This document shows positions 55,291 through 63,641 of a stretch of 64,000 nucleotides of DNA, in pieces. The stretch's first letter is position 1. Each line of letters starts with the position of its first letter. The stretch comes from Salinicola salarius (lineage in GTDB: Bacteria > Pseudomonadota > Gammaproteobacteria > Pseudomonadales > Halomonadaceae): positions 162,591-226,590 of the forward strand of contig NZ_PZJT01000003.1 of assembly GCF_003206135.1 (NCBI RefSeq). The letters are read 5' to 3'. Below the pieces are notes generated by a model. The model saw only the letters and a program-made list of their open reading frames with translations. It had not been told where the DNA came from and ran no database searches. Made by a program: the position numbers and the translations under genes.

Positions 55291-56193
55291 TCAAGCGCCC
55301 CGGCTCTCGAACTCGAACAGCCGCGCCAGCTGCGAGGCCACCGGCGTCAGCGGCACGCCACGGCGTTTGATCATGTGGAAGGTCGCCATCGGTAGCGAAT
55401 CGTCCAGCGTCAGCTCCACCAGTTCACCCATGCCGTGCTGGGCAGTCATTTCGCTGGCAAAGGCGCCGACCATGTCACTGTGCTGGATCAGATTGAGCGA
55501 AGTGGTAAAGGAGTCGCACACCACGCTGACCTGATCACGCGAAAATCCGTGGCGTTCCAGCGTGTCGGCCAGATCGGCGTAGTAGCCGCTGCGCGCGGTG
55601 GGCAATACCCAGTCGCAGTCGATCAGTTCGCTGAGTCGCCGCGCCCCGCTCTTTGGATGATCGCGGCGCATGACCACCACGAACGGTTTCGAGAACAGTG
55701 GCAACGCCTCCAGGTCGTTGTCGAGCACGCCGCTGGAAACGGTGTTGATCGAAAAATCCAGCTCACCGTCGCGCAGCCCCGCCACCATCGACGACAACTG
55801 GCCCTCGATCACGCGCAACTTCACGTTGGGCAGTTCCCGCCGGAAGCGGCCGACCACCTGAGGCAGCAGCGTGCGTGCTACCGTCGCCGAGGCTCCCATC
55901 ACGATCTGGCCGCGCAGCACGCCGTTCAGCTGTTCGACGTTCTCGCGCGCCCGGCGCAGTTCTTCGAGGATCAGATGGGCGTGCTGTTCGAAGGCGCGCC
56001 CGGACTCGGTCAGCGTCACCCCGTGGGAGGTCCGCAGCAGCAGTGCGGCCCCCAGACCCTCTTCCAGTTCCCGAATCGCCTTGGTCAACCCTGGCTGGGA
56101 AAGCCCCAGTTCACGCGCCGCCGCACGAATGCTGCCGCGACGCGACACCTCGACGAAAGCGCGAATCTGATGGAGCTTGATCGGATACTGCAT
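55291..56193 (-). CDS. LysR-family regulator of the adjacent abg-like genes
   Basis: A 300-residue LTTR: N-terminal winged HTH (LHQIRAFVEVSRRGSIRAAARELGLSQPGLTKAIRELE) and an effector domain (about 95-295). Divergent from abgT, which is the usual AbgR arrangement and suggests control of the abgT-abgA-abgB genes, possibly with a dipeptide or aminobenzoyl-glutamate breakdown product as inducer. A TTA-N11-TAA box lies 35 bases upstream of its start. Confidence 0.85.
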   Translation of the reverse strand: MQYPIKLHQIRAFVEVSRRGSIRAAARELGLSQPGLTKAIRELEEGLGAALLLRTSHGVTLTESGRAFEQHAHLILEELRRARENVEQLNGVLRGQIVMGASATVARTLLPQVVGRFRRELPNVKLRVIEGQLSSMVAGLRDGELDFSINTVSSGVLDNDLEALPLFSKPFVVVMRRDHPKSGARRLSELIDCDWVLPTARSGYYADLADTLERHGFSRDQVSVVCDSFTTSLNLIQHSDMVGAFASEMTAQHGMGELVELTLDDSLPMATFHMIKRRGVPLTPVASQLARLFEFESRGA

Positions 56194-56227
56194 GACAACG
56201 GACCCCGATGTTCACGATCACCGCAGG

Positions 56228-56244
56228 TTATCACCAAAAAGTAA
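56228..56244. promoter_or_regulatory. Candidate LysR box (TTA-N11-TAA)
   Basis: TTA and TAA separated by 11 bases form the T-N11-A pattern bound by LysR regulators, in the 229-base divergent gap between the regulator and abgT. Confidence 0.5.
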
Positions 56245-56422
56245 TCGACATCTTTTGCAGATCTCGAGCCGGTTCTACTGTGTTTTCGGGTCGCAGACAG
56301 CGACCCCGCTCGATGCCCAGGTGCCATAACACAACCGACCGCCGGCTCCGAGCAACGCCATAGCGCGACATGACATCCGATCGGCCCAACCGATCCAACA
56401 ACAATCGATTCAGGAGTGTCCT

Positions 56423-57958
56423 ATGGAAGCGACCGCCTCCCGCGACGCCGCGCGCCCGCGGCTGTCGATCCGGTTGCTGAACGCTATCGAGCGTTTCGGC
56501 AATCGCCTCCCCGACCCGTTCATGATCTTCGTGATTCTCGCCCTGGTCGTGCTGATCGCCTCGGCACTGTTCGCCGCTGCGGGTGCCACCGTCGAACACC
56601 CCGGCAGCGGGGAAGTGGAAGCGATCCGCAGCCTGGTCTCCGGCGAGGGTATCCGGTTCATTCTCGACTCGATGCTCGACAACTTCACCGGCTTCGCCCC
56701 GCTCGGACTGGTGCTGTCGATGATGCTCGGCATTGGCCTGGCCGAGAAACTGGGCCTGCTGGAAACCCTGATCCGTCATACGATCCTGTCGGCGCCGAAG
56801 CGCCTGGTGACCTATACCGTCGCGTTCACCGGCATCATGATGAACGTCGCCTCCGACGCCTCGCTGATCCTGCTGCCACCGCTGGCCGCCATGGTCTATC
56901 ACTCGCTGGGACGCCATCCGATCGCGGGTCTGGCGCTCGGTTTTGCCAGCGCCGGGGCGGGTTTCACCGCCAACCTGCTGATCGTTGGCACCGATGCCCT
57001 GCTTTCCGGGATCTCGACCGAAGCGGCACGCATCGTCAGCGGCGACATCACCGTGACCCCGGTGGACAACTGGTACTTCAACTGCGTCTCCGTGTTCGTG
57101 CTCACCATCGTGGCCGCCGTCGTCACCGAACGCGTCATCGAACCGCGCCTCGGCACCTATCAGGGCGATGTCGACAAGGTCGAAAACAACGAGCCGGAAA
57201 ACGCCGGTCGCGGTCTGCGCAATGCCGGCATCGCCGCACTGGTCTACGTCGCCGCCATCGCCACGCTGCTGTTCTGGCCGAACTCGCCGCTGCGCGGTGC
57301 GGATGGCAGCCTGATTCCATCACCGTTCCTCAGCGGCATCATCCCCATCATCCTGTTCTTCTTCATCACCGTCAGCGTGACCTGGGGGATCACCGTGGGC
57401 CGCATCAAGCGCTCCCGCGACATCTCCGAGAACATGGCCGAGGCGATGCGCGACCTGGGCAGCTATATCGTGCTGATCTTCGCCGCCTCGCAGTTCATCG
57501 CCTGGTTCAACTGGTCGCACATCGGCACCTGGATCGCGGTCAACGGCGCCGACCTGCTGACGGCCATGGACTTCACCGGATTCCCGGTCATTCTCTGCTA
57601 TATCGTCTTCACCGCCTGCATGAACCTGCTGATCTTCAGCGGCTCTGCCAAATGGGCACTGGAAGCACCGGTGTTCGTGCCGATGTTCATGCAGCTCGGC
57701 TATCACCCCGCGTTCGTGCAGGTCGCCTACCGCATCGCCGATTCGTCGACCAATATCATTTCGCCGCTCAACCCGTACATGATCGTGGTGCTCACCTTCA
57801 TCCGGAAATACGACAAGGACGCCGGCCTCGGCACGCTGATGTCACTGATGCTGCCCTACACCCTGGCGTTCCTGAGTATCTGGATCCTGCTGCTGACCGC
57901 GTTCTATCTGCTGGGACTGCCTTACGGCCCGGGCATCACGACCTATCTGCCGTCCTGA
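56423..57958 (+). CDS. abgT: AbgT-family transporter
   Basis: Imports p-aminobenzoyl-glutamate, or exports sulfonamide-like antimetabolites in some relatives. The 511-residue membrane protein has AbgT signatures: the LGLVLSMMLGIGLAEKLGLLE region, ASDASLILLPPLAAMVYHSLGRHP and the re-entrant hairpin near SGSAKWALEAPVFVPMF. AGGAG precedes the ATG. First gene of a transporter plus two-hydrolase unit. Confidence 0.9.
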   Translation: MEATASRDAARPRLSIRLLNAIERFGNRLPDPFMIFVILALVVLIASALFAAAGATVEHPGSGEVEAIRSLVSGEGIRFILDSMLDNFTGFAPLGLVLSMMLGIGLAEKLGLLETLIRHTILSAPKRLVTYTVAFTGIMMNVASDASLILLPPLAAMVYHSLGRHPIAGLALGFASAGAGFTANLLIVGTDALLSGISTEAARIVSGDITVTPVDNWYFNCVSVFVLTIVAAVVTERVIEPRLGTYQGDVDKVENNEPENAGRGLRNAGIAALVYVAAIATLLFWPNSPLRGADGSLIPSPFLSGIIPIILFFFITVSVTWGITVGRIKRSRDISENMAEAMRDLGSYIVLIFAASQFIAWFNWSHIGTWIAVNGADLLTAMDFTGFPVILCYIVFTACMNLLIFSGSAKWALEAPVFVPMFMQLGYHPAFVQVAYRIADSSTNIISPLNPYMIVVLTFIRKYDKDAGLGTLMSLMLPYTLAFLSIWILLLTAFYLLGLPYGPGITTYLPS

Positions 57959-58015
57959 CGAAGGCCCGAACGTGAAAAGACGCAAGACGACAACGAACAG
58001 ACGGAGAACTTCACC

Positions 58016-59362
58016 ATGAGCACCGTTACCACGCCCGATCTGGAAACCGCGGTCGCAGCCCTGTTGCCGCAGTTGAAGACCTGGCGACGCGATTTCCACC
58101 GCCACGCCGAATCGGGCTGGATCGAATTCCGCACCGCCTCGATCGTCGCCGAAGAGTTGGAGCGGCTCGGCTATCGGGTCAGCGTCGGTCGTGACGTGAT
58201 CGACGCCGACAGCCGCATGGGCGTTCCCGAGCCCGAAGTGCTGGCCCGGGCGCTCGACCGCGCCCGCGACCAGGGCGCCATCGAACGCTGGCTGCCGGCA
58301 CTCGCCGGCGGTTACACGGGCGTCGTGGCCGAGCTGGATACCGGTCGCCCGGGGCCGACATTCGCCTACCGCGTCGACCTGGACGCGCTCGATCTCGACG
58401 AGTCCCGCGACGACGACCACCGCCCCGTCCGCGAGGGATTCGCCTCCTGCAACGACGGCATGATGCACGCCTGCGGCCACGACGGTCACACCACCATCGG
58501 TCTCGGCCTGGCACGTCTGTTCGTCGAGCTGAAATCGCAGTTGAGCGGCCGTATCAAGCTGATCTTCCAGCCCGCCGAAGAGGGCGTGCGCGGCGCCAGG
58601 TCGATGGTCGAAGCCGGCGTCCTCGACGACGCCGATATCTTCATCGCCACCCATATCGGCACCGGCGTGGCCAAGGGGACCGTCGTCTGCGGTCACAACG
58701 GCTATCTCGCCACCACTAAGCTCGACGCCACCTTTACCGGCGTGCCCGCCCATGCCGGCGCCAACCCGGAGGCCGGCAACAATGCGCTGCTGGCCGCCGC
58801 CCAGGCGGCACTCGGCCTGCATGCGATTCCGCGTCACAGTGCCGGCGCCTCGCGCATCAATGTCGGCGTGCTCAACGCCGGCAGCGGCCGCAACGTGGTG
58901 CCGGCTACCGCGACGCTCAAGCTCGAGACCCGTGGCGAGACCAGCGAGATCAACGACGAGATGCAGCGTCGGGCGCTGGACATGCTGCGCGGCGCGGCAG
59001 CGATGCAGGGAGTGAAGATGACCTACTCCCTCGCGGGCGAGGCGCGCAACTGCGAGCCGAGCCCCGAACTGGTCGATTTCATACAGGAGCGGATTGCCGA
59101 CCTTCCCGGCATCGACAGCGTGATTCCCGTCGAGAATCGCCCTTCCGGCTCCGAGGATGCCACCACCATGATGCAGCGCGTGCGCGAGCGTGGCGGCCTG
59201 GCCACCTACATGGTGTTCGGCACCGACCTCGCCGCTGGCCATCATCATCAGCGCTTCGATTTCGACGAGGACGTGCTTCCGCTGGCCATTCGCACCCTGG
59301 CGCATCTGGCACTGCAGGCAGACGACGCTGCACTACGCCGCCGACGTACCGAGACGCTTTGA
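58016..59362 (+). CDS. M20-family amidohydrolase (AbgA-like)
   Basis: Zinc amidohydrolase of the M20D type, 448 residues: HACGHDGHTTIGLGLARLF (metal ligands), an EEGVRGA-type catalytic Glu (FQPAEEGVRGARSM) and the C-terminal FGTDLAAGHHHQRFDFDED. In E. coli, AbgA and AbgB together split p-aminobenzoyl-glutamate; here AbgA is downstream of the transporter. The N-terminal 50 residues before the Asp-rich core are longer than in simple carboxypeptidases, as in AbgA. Confidence 0.87.
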   Translation: MSTVTTPDLETAVAALLPQLKTWRRDFHRHAESGWIEFRTASIVAEELERLGYRVSVGRDVIDADSRMGVPEPEVLARALDRARDQGAIERWLPALAGGYTGVVAELDTGRPGPTFAYRVDLDALDLDESRDDDHRPVREGFASCNDGMMHACGHDGHTTIGLGLARLFVELKSQLSGRIKLIFQPAEEGVRGARSMVEAGVLDDADIFIATHIGTGVAKGTVVCGHNGYLATTKLDATFTGVPAHAGANPEAGNNALLAAAQAALGLHAIPRHSAGASRINVGVLNAGSGRNVVPATATLKLETRGETSEINDEMQRRALDMLRGAAAMQGVKMTYSLAGEARNCEPSPELVDFIQERIADLPGIDSVIPVENRPSGSEDATTMMQRVRERGGLATYMVFGTDLAAGHHHQRFDFDEDVLPLAIRTLAHLALQADDAALRRRRTETL

Positions 59363-59376
59363 GGAGAGAGAAACCC

Positions 59377-60852
59377 ATGGACGCAACTGCTACCGACACC
59401 ACGACCCAGCGACTCGACGCCTTGATCGAAGGCAAGCGCGATCGCTTCATCGACTACGCCAACCAGGTATGGGAATACGCCGAAACGCGTTTCGAGGAGG
59501 GTCGCTCGGCGTCGACACTGAGCGAAGCGCTGGAAGCCGAAGGGTTTCAGGTCGAACGTGGCATCGCTGGCATCGATACGGCCTTTGTCGCCAGCTACGG
59601 CAGCGGCAAGCCGGTCATCGCGCTGCTCGGCGAGTACGACGCCTTGGCCGGACTCAGCCAGCGCGGTGAAGCGAGCGACGCGGAACCGCTGATCCCCGGC
59701 GGCAACGGTCATGGCTGCGGGCATAACCTGCTCGGCGTCGCCGCGCTCGCTGCCGCCGTCGGCGTGCGCGACTATCTGGAAGAATGGCGAGCGCAGCAGG
59801 GTCTGTCCGGCACGATCCGCTTCTACGGCTGCCCCGGCGAGGAGGGGGGCTCCGGCAAGACCTTCATGGTGCGCGAAGGCGTTTTCGACGATGTCGATGC
59901 CGCCCTCACCTGGCACCCGCAGGCCTTCAACGCCATCTTCTCGACCCCGACCCTGGCCAATATCCAGGCCTACTTCCGCTTCAAGGGCACCTCCGCCCAC
60001 GCCGCCAACTCGCCGCACCTCGGCCGCAGCGCGCTGGATGCGGTGGAACTGATGAACGTCGGCGCCAACTATCTGCGCGAGCATGTGGTGCCGGACGCCC
60101 GCTTCCACTACTCGATCACCCGCACCGGCGGCGCTTCGCCGAACGTGGTTCAGGCCGAGGCGGAGGTGCTTTACCTGATGCGCGCGCGACGCATGGCGGA
60201 TGTCCAGTCGATCTTCGAGCGTATTCAGAAGATCGCCGAGGGCGCGGCGCTGATGACCGGCACCGAGGTCGAGATGGTGTTCGACAAGGCATGCTCCGGA
60301 TATCGTCCGAACCGCACGCTGGAAAGCGTGATGCAGGCCCGGTTCGAGGCGTTCGGCCCGCCATGTCACGATGCGGAAGAAAAGGCCTACGCCGAACGAA
60401 TCAAGGCGACCGTCAGCGAGGACGACCTGCGCACGACCTACGCCAATATCGTCAGCGCCGGCGGAGAGGCCGCCGAAGCGTACGTCGACGGGCTCGCCGA
60501 CAAGGCGCTGGTCGAGGATCTCGCGCCGTACAGCGCCAGCGAAGCACTGATGTACGGCTCCACCGATGTCGGTGACGTGAGCTGGGTGGTGCCGACGGCC
60601 CAGTGCTACGTCAACTGCTTCGCGCTGGGCACGCCACTGCACACCTGGCAGGTAGTCGCGCAGGGACGCAGTTCGCTGGGCCACAAGGGCATGCTGCAGG
60701 CGGCCAAGGTGATGGCCGGCACCGCCGTCGCGCTACTGGAAAATCCCGCCATCCTGGCCCGGGCGCGCGAGGAATTGAACGCCGCCACACGCCGGGAACC
60801 CTATCGCTGCCCGATTCCCGCCGATGTCACTCCGTCGCCGCTGAAAGGGTGA
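59377..60852 (+). CDS. M20-family amidohydrolase (AbgB-like)
   Basis: Second M20 enzyme (491 residues) with GNGHGCGHNLLGVAALAAAVGV, GCPGEEGGSGKTFMVREG, and the C-terminal GSTDVGDVSW catalytic region typical of AbgB. ATG 59377 follows GAGGAGAGAG; the 6-residue upstream frame is not needed. Likely forms a heteromer with the preceding AbgA-like protein. Followed by a strong terminator. Confidence 0.88.
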   Translation: MDATATDTTTQRLDALIEGKRDRFIDYANQVWEYAETRFEEGRSASTLSEALEAEGFQVERGIAGIDTAFVASYGSGKPVIALLGEYDALAGLSQRGEASDAEPLIPGGNGHGCGHNLLGVAALAAAVGVRDYLEEWRAQQGLSGTIRFYGCPGEEGGSGKTFMVREGVFDDVDAALTWHPQAFNAIFSTPTLANIQAYFRFKGTSAHAANSPHLGRSALDAVELMNVGANYLREHVVPDARFHYSITRTGGASPNVVQAEAEVLYLMRARRMADVQSIFERIQKIAEGAALMTGTEVEMVFDKACSGYRPNRTLESVMQARFEAFGPPCHDAEEKAYAERIKATVSEDDLRTTYANIVSAGGEAAEAYVDGLADKALVEDLAPYSASEALMYGSTDVGDVSWVVPTAQCYVNCFALGTPLHTWQVVAQGRSSLGHKGMLQAAKVMAGTAVALLENPAILARAREELNAATRREPYRCPIPADVTPSPLKG

Positions 60853-60893
60853 TCGCGAGAAAAACCGACGCGCGAGATCGCCGTTAAACCCCA

Positions 60894-60925
60894 GGCGGCG
60901 CAAGGAGTTAGCGCCGCCTTTTTTT
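60894..60925 (+). terminator. Intrinsic terminator after abgB
   Basis: An 8-bp stem (GGCGGCGC/GCGCCGCC, 9-base loop) followed by seven T residues. Confidence 0.93.
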
Positions 60926-60926
60926 C

Positions 60927-60992
60927 ACCATCGCCGACGTTGCGATCTACCATCGCAGACGCTGTGATCTATCACGGCGGACGTTTTGATGA
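60927..60992 (+). repeat. Three imperfect 22-base tandem repeats downstream of abgB
   Basis: Units begin ACCATCGCCGACGTTGCGAT, ACCATCGCAGACGCTGTGAT and a more diverged ATCACGGCGGACGTTTTGAT. They start right after the terminator and share no frame with a gene. Confidence 0.85.
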
Positions 60993-61111
60993 GTACCGAC
61001 ACGTCCAAAAACCCCATACGCTGCTAATACTTCGTAGCAGAAGAACCATTCTTGTCGCCTGCCCCACGAAACCCCGAAGCTAACCCCGTAAAACCCAGGC
61101 CAAGGCCAAGC

Positions 61112-61145
61112 GCGACCGCCCCCTAATGAAGCGGTCCGCCTTTTT
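61112..61145 (+). terminator. Terminator-like hairpin in the eboD leader (possible attenuator)
   Basis: GCGACCGC (61112-61119) pairs with GCGGTCCGC (61131-61139) with one bulged base, followed by five T residues. It lies 33 bases before the eboD start, so it would end transcription ahead of the ebo operon unless prevented. The right arm can also pair as GGTCCG with CGGACC at 61151-61156, giving an alternative fold. Confidence 0.65.
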
Positions 61146-61177
61146 GTTTTCGGACCCCTTACGCAGGCGATAACTTC

Positions 61178-62470
61178 ATGAACCGGCCCGCTTTATCGTT
61201 TTCGATCGATGGCAATGTCGCTATCGACCCTCCGCCTTTCGCGATGCAACCGAAGCCAGTACGGCAACTCGACACCTCGCAAATCTCGTCATCGTCAGAA
61301 GTCCATTGGCAGCGATTTTCCGTCGCTTACGATTATCCCATCGCGTTTACCCGAGAGATCTTTTCTCCCGACAACCCTCTGCTGGCCGACGCCATCTCGC
61401 GCAAGGAACCGCGCAAGACTCATCGTTGCCTGATCTACGTCGACGCCGGCATCGCCGCTACCTGGCCGGATCTGACAACGCGGATCAACGCCTACTTCGC
61501 CGCCCATGCCAGCCGCATGACCCTGCTCGCAGCGCCGATCACCGTACCCGGCGGGGAAGCGATCAAGGCCGACCTCGAGACGGTCAACGGCGTGCTGGAA
61601 GACATCCGGCACTACGGCGTCGATCGCCACGCCTATGTCATCGTCATCGGCGGCGGTGCGGTGCTGGATGCGCTCGGTCTCGCGGCCGCCATGGGGCATC
61701 GCGGCGTGCGCCTGATCCGGCTACCGACCACCGTGCTGTCCCAGAACGACAGCGGCGTCGGGGTCAAGAACGCCGTCAATTTCCGGGGTTGCAAGAACTT
61801 CATCGGCACCTTCGCCCCGCCGTGGGCCGTGCTCAACGACTTCGACTTCCTGTGCACGCTTTCGCGCCGCGACCGGCTCGCCGGCATTGCCGAGGCGATC
61901 AAGGTGGCGCTGATCCGCGATGGCGCCTTCTTCGACTGGCTCGAGGCCAACGCCGATTCGCTGGCCGAGTTCGATCCACGCACCGAGGAGATCATGATCC
62001 GCCGCAGCGCCGAGCTGCACATGCAGCAAATCGCTCGCGGTGGCGATCCGTTCGAACAGGGTTCGTCGCGCCCGCTGGACTACGGCCACTGGTCGGCACA
62101 CAAGCTCGAGGCGCTGACTCACCACGGCATCAGCCACGGTGAAGCCGTCGCCATCGGTATCGCGCTCGATGCCCGCTATTCCGTGCTCAAGGGGCTGCTG
62201 CCCGCCGGCGCCGAATGGCGCGTGGTGTGGCTGTTGAAGCGCCTGGGCCTGCCGGTCTTCCATGCCCAGTTGCTGGAGATCGGTGACGATGGCCAGCCTG
62301 CCATCCTGGCGGGCCTCAGGGAGTTCCAGGAACATCTCGGCGGCGAACTGACGATCACGCTGCTGGCCGGCCTGGGCCGTGGACACGATGTTCACAGGAT
62401 CGATGACACCATGATGACAGCCGCGATCGACTGGCTGCGCGAAGAGGCGAACCGCCATGCAGCTGCCTGA
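61178..62470 (+). CDS. eboD: 3-dehydroquinate synthase-like protein EboD
   Basis: Sugar-phosphate cyclase family member (430 residues), distinct from AroB, as found in ebo clusters. NAD-binding GGGAVLDALGLAAAMGHRG and metal-site regions (EAIKVALIRD; DYGHWSAHKLEALTHHGISHGEAVAIG) are visible. Role in the ebo pathway is not known biochemically. ATG 61178 has only a weak AGG site; a terminator-like hairpin precedes it. eboE starts 14 bases before its stop. Confidence 0.88.
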   Translation: MNRPALSFSIDGNVAIDPPPFAMQPKPVRQLDTSQISSSSEVHWQRFSVAYDYPIAFTREIFSPDNPLLADAISRKEPRKTHRCLIYVDAGIAATWPDLTTRINAYFAAHASRMTLLAAPITVPGGEAIKADLETVNGVLEDIRHYGVDRHAYVIVIGGGAVLDALGLAAAMGHRGVRLIRLPTTVLSQNDSGVGVKNAVNFRGCKNFIGTFAPPWAVLNDFDFLCTLSRRDRLAGIAEAIKVALIRDGAFFDWLEANADSLAEFDPRTEEIMIRRSAELHMQQIARGGDPFEQGSSRPLDYGHWSAHKLEALTHHGISHGEAVAIGIALDARYSVLKGLLPAGAEWRVVWLLKRLGLPVFHAQLLEIGDDGQPAILAGLREFQEHLGGELTITLLAGLGRGHDVHRIDDTMMTAAIDWLREEANRHAAA

Positions 62471-63641
62471 CGATCTGGGTCAACTGACCTACTGTCTCAA
62501 CATCCACCCGACCCAGACCTGGGAAGCGGTGCGCGGCGCCCTGCTCGGGCCGGTCAAGCGCGTGCGGGATGCCCTCTCTCCCGACGCGACCTTCGGCGTG
62601 GGGCTGCGCCTTTCCGCCCAGGCGCTGGAGGAGCTTCGCGCCCCCGATGCCCGCGCCGAACTCAAGGAGATCCTGGCGCGGGAGAACTATCGCGTGGTGA
62701 CCATGAACGGCTTCCCGTTCGGCCCCTTCCACGGCATTCCGGTCAAGCAGAACGTCTACCAGCCCGACTGGAAACAGCGGGCCCGGCTGGACTACACCTG
62801 CTGGCTGGCCGACCTGCTGGCGGAACTCGGCGTCGCCGGCGATACCGTGAGCCTGAGCACCGTCCCCGGCACCTACAAGCCGCTGGCCGAGGGAGCCGAG
62901 GCCCAGATGGCCGACAATCTGCTCAAGGCCGTCTCCCACTGCGTCGAGCTCGCGCGCCGGACCCGGGTGACCATCACCATCGCCCTGGAACCCGAGCCCC
63001 ACTGCTTCCTGGAGACCATCGAGGAAACCTTGGCGTTCTTCCACGACTGGCTCTATTCCGATGCTGCCGCCGGCCGCTTGAGCGAGCTCAGCGGGCTGTC
63101 GATCGACGAGGCGAAACAGGCGCTGCCGCGGCATCTGGGCGTCTGCTACGACGTGTGCCACGCGGCGGTGGAATTCGAGGACCCGGCCGCCAGCATCGAA
63201 GCCCTGCGCACGGCCGGCATTCCCATCCACAAGCTGCAGCTGAGCGCGGCGCTGCGGATCCCGAAATTCGACGCCGCGAAGCGAGAGGCGCTGGCGCCGT
63301 TCTGCGAACGGACCTATCTGCATCAGGTCGTGGTCGCCAGCGAAAGCGGACTGGTGCGATACGCGGACCTGCCCGAGGCGCTGGCTGACGAGGCCCGCAT
63401 CGACGGCGAGGAGTGGCGGATTCATTACCACGTGCCGATCTTCGTGGAGGCGATCCCGCCGTTCGAGACCACGCAGTCGTTTCTCGCCGACATTCTCGCC
63501 CTTCATCGTCAGCAACCGATTTCGCAGCATCTGGAAGTGGAGACCTACACATGGCAGGTATTACCGGAGACTCTACGCACCGAGAGCGTGGAGAAGGCGG
63601 TGGCGCGGGAGCTGACCTGGGTCAAGCAGCAGCTGATCTGA
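62457..63641 (+). CDS. eboE: Metabolite traffic protein EboE (xylose isomerase-like TIM barrel)
   Basis: A 394-residue TIM-barrel protein of the AP endonuclease/xylose isomerase superfamily. Typical EboE start (LTYCLNIHPTQTWEAVRGAL), VVTMNGFPFGPFHG and metal-site segments (LEPEPHCFLET; CYDVCHAAVEFED; HIPHKLQLSAAL-type strand). In cyanobacteria the ebo cluster is needed to move the scytonemin precursor to the periplasm; the enzymatic role is unknown. GAGG precedes the ATG within eboD. Confidence 0.88.
   Translation: MQLPDDLGQLTYCLNIHPTQTWEAVRGALLGPVKRVRDALSPDATFGVGLRLSAQALEELRAPDARAELKEILARENYRVVTMNGFPFGPFHGIPVKQNVYQPDWKQRARLDYTCWLADLLAELGVAGDTVSLSTVPGTYKPLAEGAEAQMADNLLKAVSHCVELARRTRVTITIALEPEPHCFLETIEETLAFFHDWLYSDAAAGRLSELSGLSIDEAKQALPRHLGVCYDVCHAAVEFEDPAASIEALRTAGIPIHKLQLSAALRIPKFDAAKREALAPFCERTYLHQVVVASESGLVRYADLPEALADEARIDGEEWRIHYHVPIFVEAIPPFETTQSFLADILALHRQQPISQHLEVETYTWQVLPETLRTESVEKAVARELTWVKQQLI

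Larger units (their letters stand above)
60853..61177. other. abgB-eboD gap (leader region)
   Basis: About 325 bases. It holds the abgB terminator (60894-60925), three 22-base repeats (60927-60992), a small hairpin (CTGCTA/TAGCAG, 61021-61040) and a second terminator-like structure (61112-61145) ending 33 bases before eboD. No ORF of note. Confidence 0.55.
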
